Shown piece after piece: positions 34,204 to 43,184 of a stretch of DNA of 52,828 nucleotides; position 1 is the stretch's first letter, and the number at the start of each line of letters is the position of its first letter. The notes under the pieces were generated by a model. That model ran no database searches. It was not told the origin of the DNA and worked only from the letters and a program-made list of their open reading frames with translations. The DNA is from an uncultured Mollicutes bacterium (lineage in GTDB: Bacteria; Bacillota_I; Bacilli_A; RF39; UBA660): NCBI GenBank assembly GCA_947652375.1, contig CANTCS010000009.1, positions 1 to 52,828 of the forward strand, given 5' to 3'. A program made the translations under genes and the position numbers.

Positions 34204-35121
34204 ATGTTTGAAAAATTAATTAATAATGTACAAGAAAAATATAAAAAATATCAAGAAGAAGCAACTTTATTTAAAAATTTATTAGAAACAACTAATACAC
34301 TAAATAATTTAGAAGTTCTTCCAATAATAAAGAAAGACAAAGTTACTGTAAATTACATAGATATTTTAGAAATATGTCCTGATTTAAATGAACAAAAAGC
34401 TCTAATAATAAGAGGAATTCTACCTCTTAATGAACTTTATTTAACAGTTTTATATGCTAAAGAATGTAAAACAAATATAGAATATTTTCTAGTGCCTACC
34501 AATAAAGCTTTATGGTTTATCGGTACTACTAATTATAAAAAAATAGACTATGAAAGTATAAATATACAAATCATTAAAAATAATATAATGAGTAAAATTT
34601 TACAAATAAATGATATATTATTTGAGGTTAATGGTAATAATCAAAAAATAGACGATTTTTTAAAATTAATTAATGAAAAAACTTACCGAGATAATCTTAT
34701 TTTAGAAAAAGAAAAAGAGTTTTGTGGAATTAACCCAAATTTAAGAGTTATAAATGAACTAGGAACAGGGATTAGTTTGGATGATAAAAATAATATTGTT
34801 TTTCATTCTAAAAATTTTAATTATTTAACTAATATAAAAGAAATAATAAACTATGAATTATTATTAGATGATAATGTTGTAATAGAAAAAAAGAGTAATA
34901 GAAGAGTAAGACTAACAACAAATAAAAATAGTTGCTATCAAATGAATATTAGAATTACAACTAACAAAAATTCATTTATTCTTCCGATTATTAATAAATC
35001 AACATTTAATGAGTTATATCAAGCGACTAGTTCAGTTTTTATAAATGGAAAAAAATTTGCTGAAAAAATTATAAATATTTTAGATGAGTTAGATGAAAAT
35101 TATTTAAATAACAATTATTAA
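34204..35121 (+). CDS. Hypothetical protein, 305 residues, possible PH-like fold
   Basis: A hydrophilic protein starting with a charged helical region (about 1-30). Beta-rich segments follow at about 85-150 (EYFLVPTNKALWFIGTTNY) and 185-290, each with the strand-plus-final-helix pattern typical of bacterial PH-like domains. No signal peptide, membrane helix or catalytic motif. TGGAG within the murC end serves as its ribosome site, so it is translationally coupled to murC. Function unknown, with the coupling hinting at a role near cell-wall synthesis. The fold assignment is weak. Confidence 0.6.
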   Translation: MFEKLINNVQEKYKKYQEEATLFKNLLETTNTLNNLEVLPIIKKDKVTVNYIDILEICPDLNEQKALIIRGILPLNELYLTVLYAKECKTNIEYFLVPTNKALWFIGTTNYKKIDYESINIQIIKNNIMSKILQINDILFEVNGNNQKIDDFLKLINEKTYRDNLILEKEKEFCGINPNLRVINELGTGISLDDKNNIVFHSKNFNYLTNIKEIINYELLLDDNVVIEKKSNRRVRLTTNKNSCYQMNIRITTNKNSFILPIINKSTFNELYQATSSVFINGKKFAEKIINILDELDENYLNNNY

Positions 35122-35123
35122 AA

Positions 35124-35603
35124 TTAAAAATGATCATAATAGCGATAGAAGCTAAAAACATCATTTTCTTTTTTTATGCTTCCATCATAAAAAACATAAG
35201 TTCTAATTAAATTGGCATTATTAGCTTTAATTACATCATTAATTCTATTTTTAGTGCTTCCTGAATAGAAACTATCGTCTATAAAAATAATTTTTTTCTG
35301 ATTAATATTAAATTTATCCCAAAAATTTTCAATTTCCTTCCCTTTACGCAAACTCCCATTTACAACAATTATTTTATTATATAACTGACTGTAATTATCT
35401 TTAATAAATTTATAAAATTTTTGGCCAAATTTCCCACTAACAATTAAATAATCAAAAATTTCGTTTTTTAATATTAAATTAGTAATTTCGTTTAATAAGT
35501 CTTTATCATTACTAAATATTTCATCAATAGCAGAAAAGAAATCTTCCCCTCCCACATATCTTTTTAAGTTATCTTCAACTATTTTACTTATTTTTGCATT
35601 CAT
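35124..35603 (-). CDS. Phosphoribosyltransferase-fold protein
   Basis: 159 residues. The PRPP-binding loop of type I phosphoribosyltransferases is visible as KIIFIDDSFYSGST, with two acidic residues before a Ser-Gly-Ser-Thr turn. A preceding SGKFGQKF segment could be the pyrophosphate loop. The base-specificity hood is not recognisable, so the substrate is unknown; a regulatory or non-catalytic PRTase is possible. It is divergent from the 5'-nucleotidase-like gene, their starts being about 75 nt apart, which hints at linked nucleotide metabolism. Its stop abuts the end of the murC operon. Confidence 0.65.
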   Translation of the reverse strand: MNAKISKIVEDNLKRYVGGEDFFSAIDEIFSNDKDLLNEITNLILKNEIFDYLIVSGKFGQKFYKFIKDNYSQLYNKIIVVNGSLRKGKEIENFWDKFNINQKKIIFIDDSFYSGSTKNRINDVIKANNANLIRTYVFYDGSIKKENDVFSFYRYYDHF

Positions 35604-35677
35604 TTTATATTGCCCCTTTAATAAAAATTTATTATAATATTAATATAATCAAATGTAAAGTATTGAAAGGGGATTTT

Positions 35678-36256
35678 ATGAAAATCGCACTGGATATTGA
35701 TAATGTAATATTAGATTATGATGATGAAATGTTAAATGCAATGCTTGAAGAAGATAAAAATAAAAGGAATAGGGGCATTATTAATAAAAATGCCGATTAC
35801 ATTTTCTGTGGACTATTAGATTGGTCTAATGAAGAGATAGAAGAGTTTTTAAATGATAATACTGAAAAAATTGCTGAAAACTTTAAGTGTCTTAAAAACG
35901 CTAAAAAATATATAGATAAATTATTAGAAGAAAATAATGAAGTATTTCTAATAACTAATAGAACCTATCCTCATTATAAAAATGCTTATAAAACAACAAT
36001 ATCTAGTTTAAAAAAACATGGTATAAATTTTACAAAACTTATTTTTACAGAAACTAATGATAAGAGTGAGGCCTGTCTTTTAAATTCTATTGATGTTTTA
36101 GTAGATGATCGAGCAAGAAATTGTTATTATGTAAAGAACAAAGGAATTGATGCTATATTATTAAAAAGTCGCTATGAAAAAAGAAATTTTGATGATTTAT
36201 TAGTTGCAGAGAATTGGGAAGATTTATATCTTAAATTGAAAAATAAAGGAGAATAG
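35678..36256 (+). CDS. HAD-family 5'(3')-deoxyribonucleotidase-like phosphatase
   Basis: 192 residues. HAD motif I is DIDNVILDYDDEM, with the nucleophile Asp6 and acid Asp8. Motif II is in LITNRT, and motif IV is VLVDDRARN, a pair of acids coordinating Mg. This pattern and size match the cytosolic NT5C (5' nucleotidase, deoxy type C) group, which dephosphorylates nucleotides. AAAGGGG lies six bases before ATG 35678; a longer open frame from 35594 runs into the divergent gene and is rejected. The 52-residue membrane protein follows after 4 nt. Confidence 0.78.
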   Translation: MKIALDIDNVILDYDDEMLNAMLEEDKNKRNRGIINKNADYIFCGLLDWSNEEIEEFLNDNTEKIAENFKCLKNAKKYIDKLLEENNEVFLITNRTYPHYKNAYKTTISSLKKHGINFTKLIFTETNDKSEACLLNSIDVLVDDRARNCYYVKNKGIDAILLKSRYEKRNFDDLLVAENWEDLYLKLKNKGE

Positions 36257-36260
36257 GAAA

Positions 36261-36419
36261 ATGAAATTAGATAAAATAACAATAACAGTTTTTATATGTT
36301 TTTTGACAGCTATTCTTTTTATAATTAATGGAATTAATAAAAAAGATGCCATTTATTTTATTTTAGGTTTATGTTGGGTTATAATAGGAATTGAATATTT
36401 TCAAAAGAAAAGGAAATAA
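36261..36419 (+). CDS. Small two-helix membrane protein, 52 residues
   Basis: The ATG at 36261 has AGGAGA upstream, within the end of the nucleotidase gene. The product has two hydrophobic helices (about residues 6-23 and 30-46) separated by Asn-Lys-Lys-Asp and ends in a basic tail. It resembles the many small unnamed membrane proteins of Bacilli. The flavoprotein-rubredoxin gene begins 7 nt later, so three genes form a likely operon. Function unknown. Confidence 0.6.
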   Translation: MKLDKITITVFICFLTAILFIINGINKKDAIYFILGLCWVIIGIEYFQKKRK

Positions 36420-36425
36420 AAAAAG

Positions 36426-37028
36426 ATGAAAAATAAAAATATAACAAGAAAAATATTTCAAGGAGTTTATGTTTTAACAACAAACGGTGGAGGTTGTATA
36501 GTTGATGCTGTATCACAAATTAGCTCAGGAGATAATCCTTTAATAGCAGTAGCTGTTATGAAAAAAAATTTTACAAACAACTTATTACAAAAAAATAATA
36601 AATTAGCTTTATCTGTTTTAGGTATAGAAAATAGTGGAGAAATCATTAAAACATTTGGTATGAAATCAATGAAAGATTATGATAAATTTAAAGATATTAA
36701 TTATACAGAAATTGATGGAGTACCTATTATAAATGATTCTCTTGGTTATATGATTTGTGAAATAGTTGATAAAATTGAGAATGAAACTCATACATTGTTT
36801 ATTACTAAATTAATAGAAGGAGATCTATTTAAAGATAAAGAAGCTATGACATATCAATATTATCAAGAAAATAAAGAAGATTTATTAAAAGTAACAACAG
36901 AAAAAGGTAAAACAGCTTGGATTTGTACTATGTGTGGATATATCTACTATGGGGATGAAATACCAGATGATTTTAAATGTCCAATTTGTGGAGTAGGAAA
37001 AGAATATTTTAAATTAAAAGATAATTAA
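36426..37028 (+). CDS. Flavin reductase-like protein fused to rubredoxin (Hrb-like)
   Basis: 200 residues. Residues 1-150 are an FMN-binding split-barrel flavin reductase-like domain. Residues 165-200 are a rubredoxin with Cys167-x2-Cys170 and Cys185-x2-Cys188, the latter in CPICG. This is the arrangement of high-molecular-weight rubredoxin (Hrb), which in anaerobes such as Moorella passes electrons from NADH to a flavodiiron protein that reduces oxygen or nitric oxide. No flavodiiron gene is in the window. An oxygen or NO defence role is inferred from the family. The start codon follows an A-rich stretch with a weak ribosome site (AAAAAGATG), and a terminator follows. Confidence 0.85.
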   Translation: MKNKNITRKIFQGVYVLTTNGGGCIVDAVSQISSGDNPLIAVAVMKKNFTNNLLQKNNKLALSVLGIENSGEIIKTFGMKSMKDYDKFKDINYTEIDGVPIINDSLGYMICEIVDKIENETHTLFITKLIEGDLFKDKEAMTYQYYQENKEDLLKVTTEKGKTAWICTMCGYIYYGDEIPDDFKCPICGVGKEYFKLKDN

Positions 37029-37036
37029 TTACTTAG

Positions 37037-37060
37037 AAAGAATCAAAAGAGATTCTTTTT
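37037..37060 (+). terminator. Terminator after the flavoprotein-rubredoxin gene
   Basis: AAAGAATC / GATTCTTT stem, 6-nt loop, T run. Confidence 0.7.
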
Positions 37061-37085
37061 CTTAAATATAAAAAGAGGTGTTTTA

Positions 37086-37748
37086 ATGAAAAAAATAATG
37101 ATTGTAGAAGATGATAAAACAATTAGTGAAGAACTTAAAAATTTACTTGATAACGCTGGATACGAATCAATAATATTAAAAGATTTCAAAAATTCAGTTA
37201 ACATTGTTTTAGAAAGCAAAGCAGATTTAGTATTATTAGATATAAATATTCCAAATTTTAATGGAGAACTTCTTTTAAAAGAAATTAGAAAAACATCAAA
37301 TGTGCCAGTTATAATGGTAACTAGTAAGACAAATGAAATCGATGAAGTTTTATCAATATCTTATGGAGCAGATGACTATATTACAAAACCATATAATCCT
37401 ACACTTTTATTACTTAGAATTCAAAATATTTTTAAACGTATAGAAAGAACAAGCGATTGCTATTTCTATCAAGAATTAGAGTTTTATCCAACAAAAGGTA
37501 TTTTAAAAAAAGAAGACCAAGAAGTTTTATTAACAAAAAACGAAATGATTATTTTTAGTTATCTTTTAAATAATAAAGGAAACATTGTAACAAGAGATGA
37601 TTTAATGACAGATTTATGGAATAATGAGGAATATATTAATGATAATGCTTTAACTGTAAATATAAGTAGATTAAGAAATAAATTAAGCGAATTAGGCTAT
37701 TATGAGGCCATTGAAACTAGAAAAGGACAAGGATACATTTTAATATGA
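37086..37748 (+). CDS. BceR/GraR-like response regulator (module 1)
   Basis: 220 residues of the OmpR family. Receiver Asp9-Asp10, phospho-acceptor Asp52 in LLDINIP, Lys in ITKPYNP. The winged-helix domain ends RKGQGYILI. AGAGGTG precedes the ATG. Its TGA stop overlaps the kinase start in an ATGA. It is the first gene of a regulator-kinase-ATPase-permease set with the composition of BceRSAB/GraRS-VraFG, where the transporter itself helps sense cationic peptides or bacitracin. A palindrome identical to the known S. aureus GraR target core lies after the kinase gene, upstream of the transporter. Confidence 0.85.
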   Translation: MKKIMIVEDDKTISEELKNLLDNAGYESIILKDFKNSVNIVLESKADLVLLDINIPNFNGELLLKEIRKTSNVPVIMVTSKTNEIDEVLSISYGADDYITKPYNPTLLLLRIQNIFKRIERTSDCYFYQELEFYPTKGILKKEDQEVLLTKNEMIIFSYLLNNKGNIVTRDDLMTDLWNNEEYINDNALTVNISRLRNKLSELGYYEAIETRKGQGYILI

Positions 37749-38764
37749 ATATAAAAAAATATTTAAAAGACAAACTAATAGATTTAATAATTATTTTAGT
37801 AACTTACATAATTATTTTACTTATTTTATTTGTTTTTAAAACACCTCATAATTTAATAATCGCAATAACTTTTATTTATTTTATTATGAATATTATGCTA
37901 GTATTAATTAATTTCTTCCGTAAGAAAAAATTCTATGATGAATTCCTTAATAATTTAAATCGTTTAGACAAAAAATATTTAATTTTAGAAACGATAACTA
38001 AACCAAACTTTTTAGAAGGTGAACTTCTTTATCAAAGTCTATATGAAATAGACAAATCAATGATAGAAAATATTAAAAAAATAGAAAAAGAAGTCAACGA
38101 TTTCAAAGACTATATCGAAATGTGGATACATGAAGTAAAAATCCCTATTTCTAGCTTAACATTACTTTGTCATAATCATAAAAATATTCTAAGTAAAAAT
38201 TATTTTGCACAAGTAAAAAAACTTGATAATTACATTGATCAAGTTCTCTATTATGTAAGAAGTAATTATACAGAAAAAGATTTTTCTATAAGAAAAATAT
38301 CTCTTGATAAAATTATTAGTGAAGTACTACTAAAAAATAAAGATGATTTATTAGAAAATTCTATCGATATAGAAGTTAATTTAGATGAAAAGAATATTTA
38401 CTCAGACCAAAAGTGGTTAATATTTATAATTAATCAAATAATAAATAATAGTATTAAATATAAAAATAATACAAAAAAATCAATTATAAAAATCATTAGT
38501 AAAAAATGTCACGATAAAGTAATTTTATCTATATATGATAATGGAATTGGAATAGATAAAGAAGATATACCACAAGTATTTAAAAAATCTTTTACAGGAA
38601 ACAACGGTAGAGACTCCATAAAATCTACAGGAATGGGTCTATATATTGCAAATAAATTATGTGAAAAATTAGGACACATCTTGGAAATAAATTCTAAAAA
38701 AGGAGAATATACAGAGCTTATTATTAATTTTGGAAGTAACAATTTATATAACCTTAATGATTGA
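37745..38764 (+). CDS. BceS/GraS-like intramembrane-sensing histidine kinase (module 1)
   Basis: 339 residues. Two membrane helices (about 12-32 and 36-58) are separated by only a few residues, so there is no real extracellular sensor. This is the hallmark of intramembrane-sensing kinases that depend on a Bce-type transporter. The H-box is MWIHEVKIP with His129. The N-box NQIINNSIKY, G1 box DNGIGI and G2 box GMGLYIA are intact. It overlaps the regulator gene by 4 nt. TGA is the stop; the close match of kinase length with the module 2 paralogue supports that reading. Confidence 0.87.
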   Translation: MNIKKYLKDKLIDLIIILVTYIIILLILFVFKTPHNLIIAITFIYFIMNIMLVLINFFRKKKFYDEFLNNLNRLDKKYLILETITKPNFLEGELLYQSLYEIDKSMIENIKKIEKEVNDFKDYIEMWIHEVKIPISSLTLLCHNHKNILSKNYFAQVKKLDNYIDQVLYYVRSNYTEKDFSIRKISLDKIISEVLLKNKDDLLENSIDIEVNLDEKNIYSDQKWLIFIINQIINNSIKYKNNTKKSIIKIISKKCHDKVILSIYDNGIGIDKEDIPQVFKKSFTGNNGRDSIKSTGMGLYIANKLCEKLGHILEINSKKGEYTELIINFGSNNLYNLND

Positions 38765-38767
38765 TTA

Positions 38768-38781
38768 TTACAAATTTGTAA
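38768..38781. promoter_or_regulatory. GraR-like operator palindrome
   Basis: TTACAAATTTGTAA, a perfect 14-nt palindrome, contains the 10-bp core ACAAATTTGT reported as the GraR target in S. aureus. It begins 3 nt after the kinase stop and about 20 nt upstream of the candidate transporter -35 box. Confidence 0.65.
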
Positions 38782-38801
38782 CATTAAATAATATTAAAAA
38801 A

Positions 38802-38830
38802 ACGACAACTAAGATTTAATATCATAAAAT
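38802..38830 (+). promoter_or_regulatory. Promoter of the module 1 transporter
   Basis: ACGACA (38802-38807), 17 nt, TAAAAT (38825-38830). The weak -35 would fit an activator-dependent promoter. Confidence 0.5.
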
Positions 38831-38852
38831 TAATACAGAAAGGAGAAATATT

Positions 38853-39620
38853 ATGGAAAATATTTTAAAAATAGAAAGTATTGAAAAATACTATGGAAAT
38901 AAATCTAGTTTAACTAAGGCGATAAATGATATTTCTTTTAGTGTTGCAAAAGGAGAATTTGTTGCAATTATGGGAGCTAGTGGTTCTGGAAAAACAACAT
39001 TACTTAATTTAATCTCAACAATTGATAAAGTAACATCAGGTAATATATTTGTCGGAGGAGAAGACATAACAAAATTAAAAGGAAATAAACTAAATAAATT
39101 TAGAAGAGAAGAATTAGGTTTTATCTTTCAAGATTTTAATTTATTAGATACTTTAACCGCATATGAAAACATTGCCCTTGCTTTGTCAATTCAAAATATC
39201 AATCCTAAAGAAATTGATACAAAAATTAAAAAAGTTGCTAAAGAATTAAATATTTGCGATGTATTAAATAAATATCCATATCAAATGAGTGGAGGACAGA
39301 AACAAAGAGTAGCATCAGCAAGAGCAATAATTACTAATCCTAAATTAATATTAGCAGATGAACCAACAGGAGCACTTGATTCTAAATCAGCTAAAATGCT
39401 ATTAGAAAGATTTGATTATTTAAATACAACTCTAGCTGCAACAATTCTTATGGTAACACATGATGCTTTTACAGCTAGTTACGCAACTCGTGTAATTTTT
39501 ATTAAAGACGGAAAAATATTTAATGAGATTCATAAAGGTGATCAATCAAGACGGGAATTCTTTGATAAAATTATTGATGTAGTAACAATGCTTGGTGGTG
39601 ATTTAGTTGATGCTTTATAA
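38853..39620 (+). CDS. BceA/VraF-like ABC transporter ATPase (module 1)
   Basis: 255 residues. Walker A is GASGSGKTT (about 41-49), signature MSGGQKQRVA, Walker B ILADEPTGALD, and the H-loop His follows. Q-loop is FIFQDFN. A C-terminal tail after the H-loop (HKGDQSRREFFDKIIDV) is typical of BceA-type subunits. AAAGGAG precedes the ATG. The permease gene overlaps its 3' end. It drives a permease that removes peptide antibiotics from their lipid targets, by analogy with BceAB and VraFG. Confidence 0.9.
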   Translation: MENILKIESIEKYYGNKSSLTKAINDISFSVAKGEFVAIMGASGSGKTTLLNLISTIDKVTSGNIFVGGEDITKLKGNKLNKFRREELGFIFQDFNLLDTLTAYENIALALSIQNINPKEIDTKIKKVAKELNICDVLNKYPYQMSGGQKQRVASARAIITNPKLILADEPTGALDSKSAKMLLERFDYLNTTLAATILMVTHDAFTASYATRVIFIKDGKIFNEIHKGDQSRREFFDKIIDVVTMLGGDLVDAL

Positions 39621-41658
39621 ACTTTCAATTAAAAACATAAAGAAAAGTTTTAAAGATTATGCTATTTACTTTTTTACCCTTATTTTAGGAGTAGCAATAT
39701 TTTATGTTTTTAATGCAATAGATTCTCAAACAGTAATGCTTGATATTTCAAACTCTACTAACGAAATAATAAAATTAATGACAAATCTGTTATCAGGAGT
39801 CAGTGTTTTTGTATCTTTTATTTTAGGCTTTTTAATTATCTATGCCAGTAGATTTTTAATCAAAAGAAGAAATAAAGAATTCGGTATTTATTTAACATTA
39901 GGTATGAGTAAGAGAAAAATTTCATTTATCTTATTTATAGAAACATTATTTATAGGAATTATTTCTTTAATAATTGGTTTAGGTTTAGGATTTTTATTAT
40001 CTCAATTTATGAGTATTTTAGTTGCTAATATGTTTGATGCAGATTTTACAAAATTTGAGTTTATATTTTCTAAAAGTGCCTCAGTAAAATGTTTAATTTA
40101 TTTTGGAATAATGTATTTACTAGTTATGATTTTTAATACAGTAAGTATTAGTAAATGTAAACTTATAGAACTTTTACATTCGAATAAAAAATCAGAAAAA
40201 ATAAAATTAAAAAATCCATGGTTATGTATATTCATTTTTATTTTAGCAACTATAGGATTATCTTATGCATATTATTTAGTCACTGGTGGAGTTGATAAAT
40301 TACAAAACGCTAAAGAAATATTTATTCCTATAACTTTAGGCTCAATTACAACATTTTTAATCTTTTGGTCATTATCAGGATTATTATTAAAACTAATTAT
40401 GAGTATGAAACATTTTTATTATAAAGGACTAAATAGTTTTACATTAAGACAAATTAGTTCTAAAATAAACACAACAGTATTTTCAATGTCCATTATTTGT
40501 ATAATGTTATTTATTACTATTTGTGTCTTATCAAGTGCTCTATCAATAAAAAATTCTATGTCAGCAAATTTACAAGAATTAGCACCAGTAGATATTCAAT
40601 TAACACAAGTAATGAATTTAGACAGTGAAGATATTTCTGAATTTTATACAGAAAATATGGTGAAAAATTCTAAATTAGATTTATTTGAAACATTTGAAAG
40701 AAGTGAAATAAACTTATTAGATGAATTAAAAGATGTAACTTCTATCTATATTTATAAAACGCCAACACTAACTTATAAAGACACATTAGGTTCAAAATTA
40801 AAAGAGATACAAAAAAAGTTTAAGCATTTGAATTACGATTCTAGCGAAACAATTGTAAAATTAAGTGAATATAACAATCTTGCAAAATTATATGGTAACA
40901 AAACATATACTTTAAATAGTGATGAATATCTTATTATAGGCGACTTTGAGTCAATGACTTCAATAAGAGATGAAGCGTTAAAAACAGATCCTAAAATAAA
41001 TGTTTTTAACCATATTTTAAAGCCTAAATATAAAAAATGCCAAGAAGGATTTGTTGAAATGAGTGGAAATCATATCAATAGTGGAATAATAATTGTTCCT
41101 GATGAAGTAGTTGATGATAATTATATCTATTACCATATGATAGTAGGTAATTATAAAGTTTCTAATAAAAAAGACAAAATAAAAATAGAAGAGAAATTTT
41201 TAGATATTAATCTAAACAAGAACTACATTATGCCAAATATTAACACAAGACTAGATATTGCAGAAGCAACAACTGGATTAGGTGGAATCGCAACTTTTAT
41301 CGGCTTATATCTAGGTATTATTTTCTTAATATCAAGCGCTGCAATTTTAGCATTAAAAGAATTATCTGAATCAAGTGACAATAAAAATAGATTTAAAATG
41401 CTTAGAAAACTTGGTTGTGATGAAAAACTAATTAATAAAGCTTTATTTAGACAAATAGGAATATTCTTTATGATGCCTCTTATCTTAGCAATCATTCATT
41501 CAATTTTTGGTATTAAATTCTCATGTTTCATCTTAGAAACATTTGGAAAAGATGGACTCCTTCCATCAATTATAATGACAGCTATTTTTATTATCATAAT
41601 TTATGGTGGTTACTTTTTAATAACATATTATTGTAGTAAAAATATTATAAAGGAATAA
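39610..41658 (+). CDS. BceB/VraG-like ABC permease (module 1)
   Basis: 682 residues. Ten hydrophobic helices. The large extracytoplasmic domain of about 220 residues (roughly 322-545) lies between helices 7 and 8, which is the BceB layout, and FtsX-like segments lie on both sides (RRNKEFGIYLTLGMSKRKI and KMLRKLGCDEKLI). The ATG at 39610 gives MLYKLSIKNIKKSFKDY, matching the N-terminus of the second module's permease. The TTG three bases upstream is unlikely. The domain between helices 7 and 8 has few Cys and should be the peptide-contacting region and signal source for the kinase. Confidence 0.88.
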   Translation: MLYKLSIKNIKKSFKDYAIYFFTLILGVAIFYVFNAIDSQTVMLDISNSTNEIIKLMTNLLSGVSVFVSFILGFLIIYASRFLIKRRNKEFGIYLTLGMSKRKISFILFIETLFIGIISLIIGLGLGFLLSQFMSILVANMFDADFTKFEFIFSKSASVKCLIYFGIMYLLVMIFNTVSISKCKLIELLHSNKKSEKIKLKNPWLCIFIFILATIGLSYAYYLVTGGVDKLQNAKEIFIPITLGSITTFLIFWSLSGLLLKLIMSMKHFYYKGLNSFTLRQISSKINTTVFSMSIICIMLFITICVLSSALSIKNSMSANLQELAPVDIQLTQVMNLDSEDISEFYTENMVKNSKLDLFETFERSEINLLDELKDVTSIYIYKTPTLTYKDTLGSKLKEIQKKFKHLNYDSSETIVKLSEYNNLAKLYGNKTYTLNSDEYLIIGDFESMTSIRDEALKTDPKINVFNHILKPKYKKCQEGFVEMSGNHINSGIIIVPDEVVDDNYIYYHMIVGNYKVSNKKDKIKIEEKFLDINLNKNYIMPNINTRLDIAEATTGLGGIATFIGLYLGIIFLISSAAILALKELSESSDNKNRFKMLRKLGCDEKLINKALFRQIGIFFMMPLILAIIHSIFGIKFSCFILETFGKDGLLPSIIMTAIFIIIIYGGYFLITYYCSKNIIKE

Positions 41659-41667
41659 AAAATTCTA

Positions 41668-41781
41668 ATGAAAAATTTCTTATCTAATAAATTTGTAATA
41701 ATGTTTATTCCACTTATATTATTCGAAATAATATTTATAATAATAGCGATAATAAAAAAAATAAGTAATAAAAAAGATTAA
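41668..41781 (+). CDS. Possible small membrane protein, 37 residues
   Basis: A short open frame with one hydrophobic helix (about residues 9-29) and a basic C-terminus (KKISNKKD). It begins 10 nt after the permease stop. The only ribosome-like sequence, AAGGA, is about 14 nt upstream of the ATG, which is far. Plausible as a small membrane modulator of the transporter, but composition alone could give such a frame in this AT-rich DNA. Confidence 0.35.
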   Translation: MKNFLSNKFVIMFIPLILFEIIFIIIAIIKKISNKKD

Positions 41782-41810
41782 TTTTTGCTGAAGTTGTAAA
41801 AAAGTAAAAT

Positions 41811-41849
41811 AAAAGTGAACATTCTAATTAAATAGATGTTTGCTTTTTT
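41811..41849 (+). terminator. Terminator of Bce-like module 1
   Basis: A 12-bp stem (41811-41822 with 41836-41847, two G-U pairs), a 13-nt loop and a T run. Confidence 0.6.
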
Positions 41850-41897
41850 CTTTACAATAAATTCAAAAATTTATATATATAATTATTTATTTTATAC

Positions 41898-41932
41898 TTG
41901 ATTAATGTAATATAGTGTTATATACTGTTATA
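41898..41932 (+). promoter_or_regulatory. Promoter and candidate operator of the YtrA-type module
   Basis: TTGATT (41898-41903), 17 nt, TATACT (41921-41926). TGTTATA occurs at 41916 and 41926, one helical turn apart, overlapping the -10, so a repressor bound there would block initiation. Confidence 0.6.
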
Positions 41933-41948
41933 CATAAGGAGAAACTCT

Positions 41949-42326
41949 ATGAAAATGATTATAAGTAATAGTAGTTCTATTCCAATTTATGAACAAATAA
42001 AAAACTCTATAAGAGATCAAATCATAAACGAAGAATTACTAGAAGATGAAGCACTACCCTCGATAAGAACTTTAGCAGCTGATATAAAAATTAGTGTAAT
42101 GACTATAAAAAAAGCTTATGATGAGTTAGAAAGTGAAGGATATATTATCTCTCGTCAAGGTAAAGGTACATTTGTAGCTAGAAAAAATAATGATTTAGAA
42201 AAAGAGTTTGCTAGAAAAAAAATAGAGGAGTATATTAAAAAAATTGTAGAAATATCTACTAAATACAAAATAAATAACCAAGAAATAATTGATGTTATAA
42301 ATATTTTTTTAAGGAGTGAAGAGTAA
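41949..42326 (+). CDS. GntR-family transcriptional regulator, YtrA type
   Basis: 125 residues. An N-terminal winged helix-turn-helix of the GntR family (PIYEQIKNSIRDQI, then LPSIRTLAADIKISVMTIKKAYDELESEGYI, and RQGKGTFVA) is followed by only a short C-terminal helical part. That is the small YtrA subclass that usually controls adjacent ABC transporter genes. GGAG lies before the ATG. Its stop overlaps the ATPase start by one base. It probably represses its own operon through sequences around the -10 box and is released when envelope-active antibiotics are sensed. Confidence 0.88.
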   Translation: MKMIISNSSSIPIYEQIKNSIRDQIINEELLEDEALPSIRTLAADIKISVMTIKKAYDELESEGYIISRQGKGTFVARKNNDLEKEFARKKIEEYIKKIVEISTKYKINNQEIIDVINIFLRSEE

Positions 42327-43183
42327 TGAATAATGCCATTGAAATTAAAGATTTAACTAAAACATATTCAAATTTTGAATTAAAAAATATAAACCTAGAA
42401 ATACCTAGAGGAATTATAGTGGGTTTAATTGGAGAAAACGGTGCAGGAAAAACAACTTTAATTAAATCAATTTTAAATATAATACATAAAGATACAGGTT
42501 CAATTAAAATTTTTGGAAAAGACTATCAACAATATGAAAATGAAATTAAAGAAGACATTGGTGTAGTTTTAGATGATGAATTCTTCCCAGAACTTTTAAC
42601 AGCAAAAGATATTAATTATATAATGAAAGATATTTACAAAAATTGGGATCAATTGCTTTTTTATAAATATCTATCCGATTTTAAAATTGATGATAAAAAA
42701 ATAATAAAAAACTTCTCAAAAGGAATGAAAAAGAAATTAGAAATAGCTACATCCCTATCTCATCATCCAAAATTATTGATATTAGATGAACCTACCAGTG
42801 GACTAGATCCAGTAGTAAGGGAAGAAGTCTTAGATATATTTATGAATTTCTTACAAGATGAAGAAAACACAATTCTTCTATCAACACATATCACAAGTGA
42901 TTTAGAAAACATTGCTGATAAGATTATATTTATAGATAAAGGAAATAAAATATTAGATATATCAAGAGATGAATTGTTTGATAATTACGGTATCTTAAAA
43001 TGTGATTTAGAAAAATTTAAAACTATAAATAAAGAAGATATTATTACATATAAGAAAAATAAATATGATGTAAGAATATTAATTAATAATCGAAAAAAAT
43101 TAGCAAAAAAATATCAAGATTTATTAATAGATAAAATTACTTTAGAAGAATTAATGGTCTTAATGATTAAAGGAGGTAAATAA
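42326..43183 (+). CDS. ABC transporter ATPase, YtrB-like
   Basis: 285 residues. Walker A is GENGAGKTT (about 37-45), the signature is FSKGMKKK where many family members have Ser-Gly-Gly, and Walker B is LLILDEPTSGLDP. A Lys-rich signature and an extended C-terminal domain of about 70 residues are usual for the ABC-2 type (CcmA/YtrB) group. It begins in the stop codon of the GntR regulator and is followed after one base by a membrane subunit, so regulator, ATPase and permease form one unit. Confidence 0.88.
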   Translation: MNNAIEIKDLTKTYSNFELKNINLEIPRGIIVGLIGENGAGKTTLIKSILNIIHKDTGSIKIFGKDYQQYENEIKEDIGVVLDDEFFPELLTAKDINYIMKDIYKNWDQLLFYKYLSDFKIDDKKIIKNFSKGMKKKLEIATSLSHHPKLLILDEPTSGLDPVVREEVLDIFMNFLQDEENTILLSTHITSDLENIADKIIFIDKGNKILDISRDELFDNYGILKCDLEKFKTINKEDIITYKKNKYDVRILINNRKKLAKKYQDLLIDKITLEELMVLMIKGGK

Positions 43184-43184
43184 G

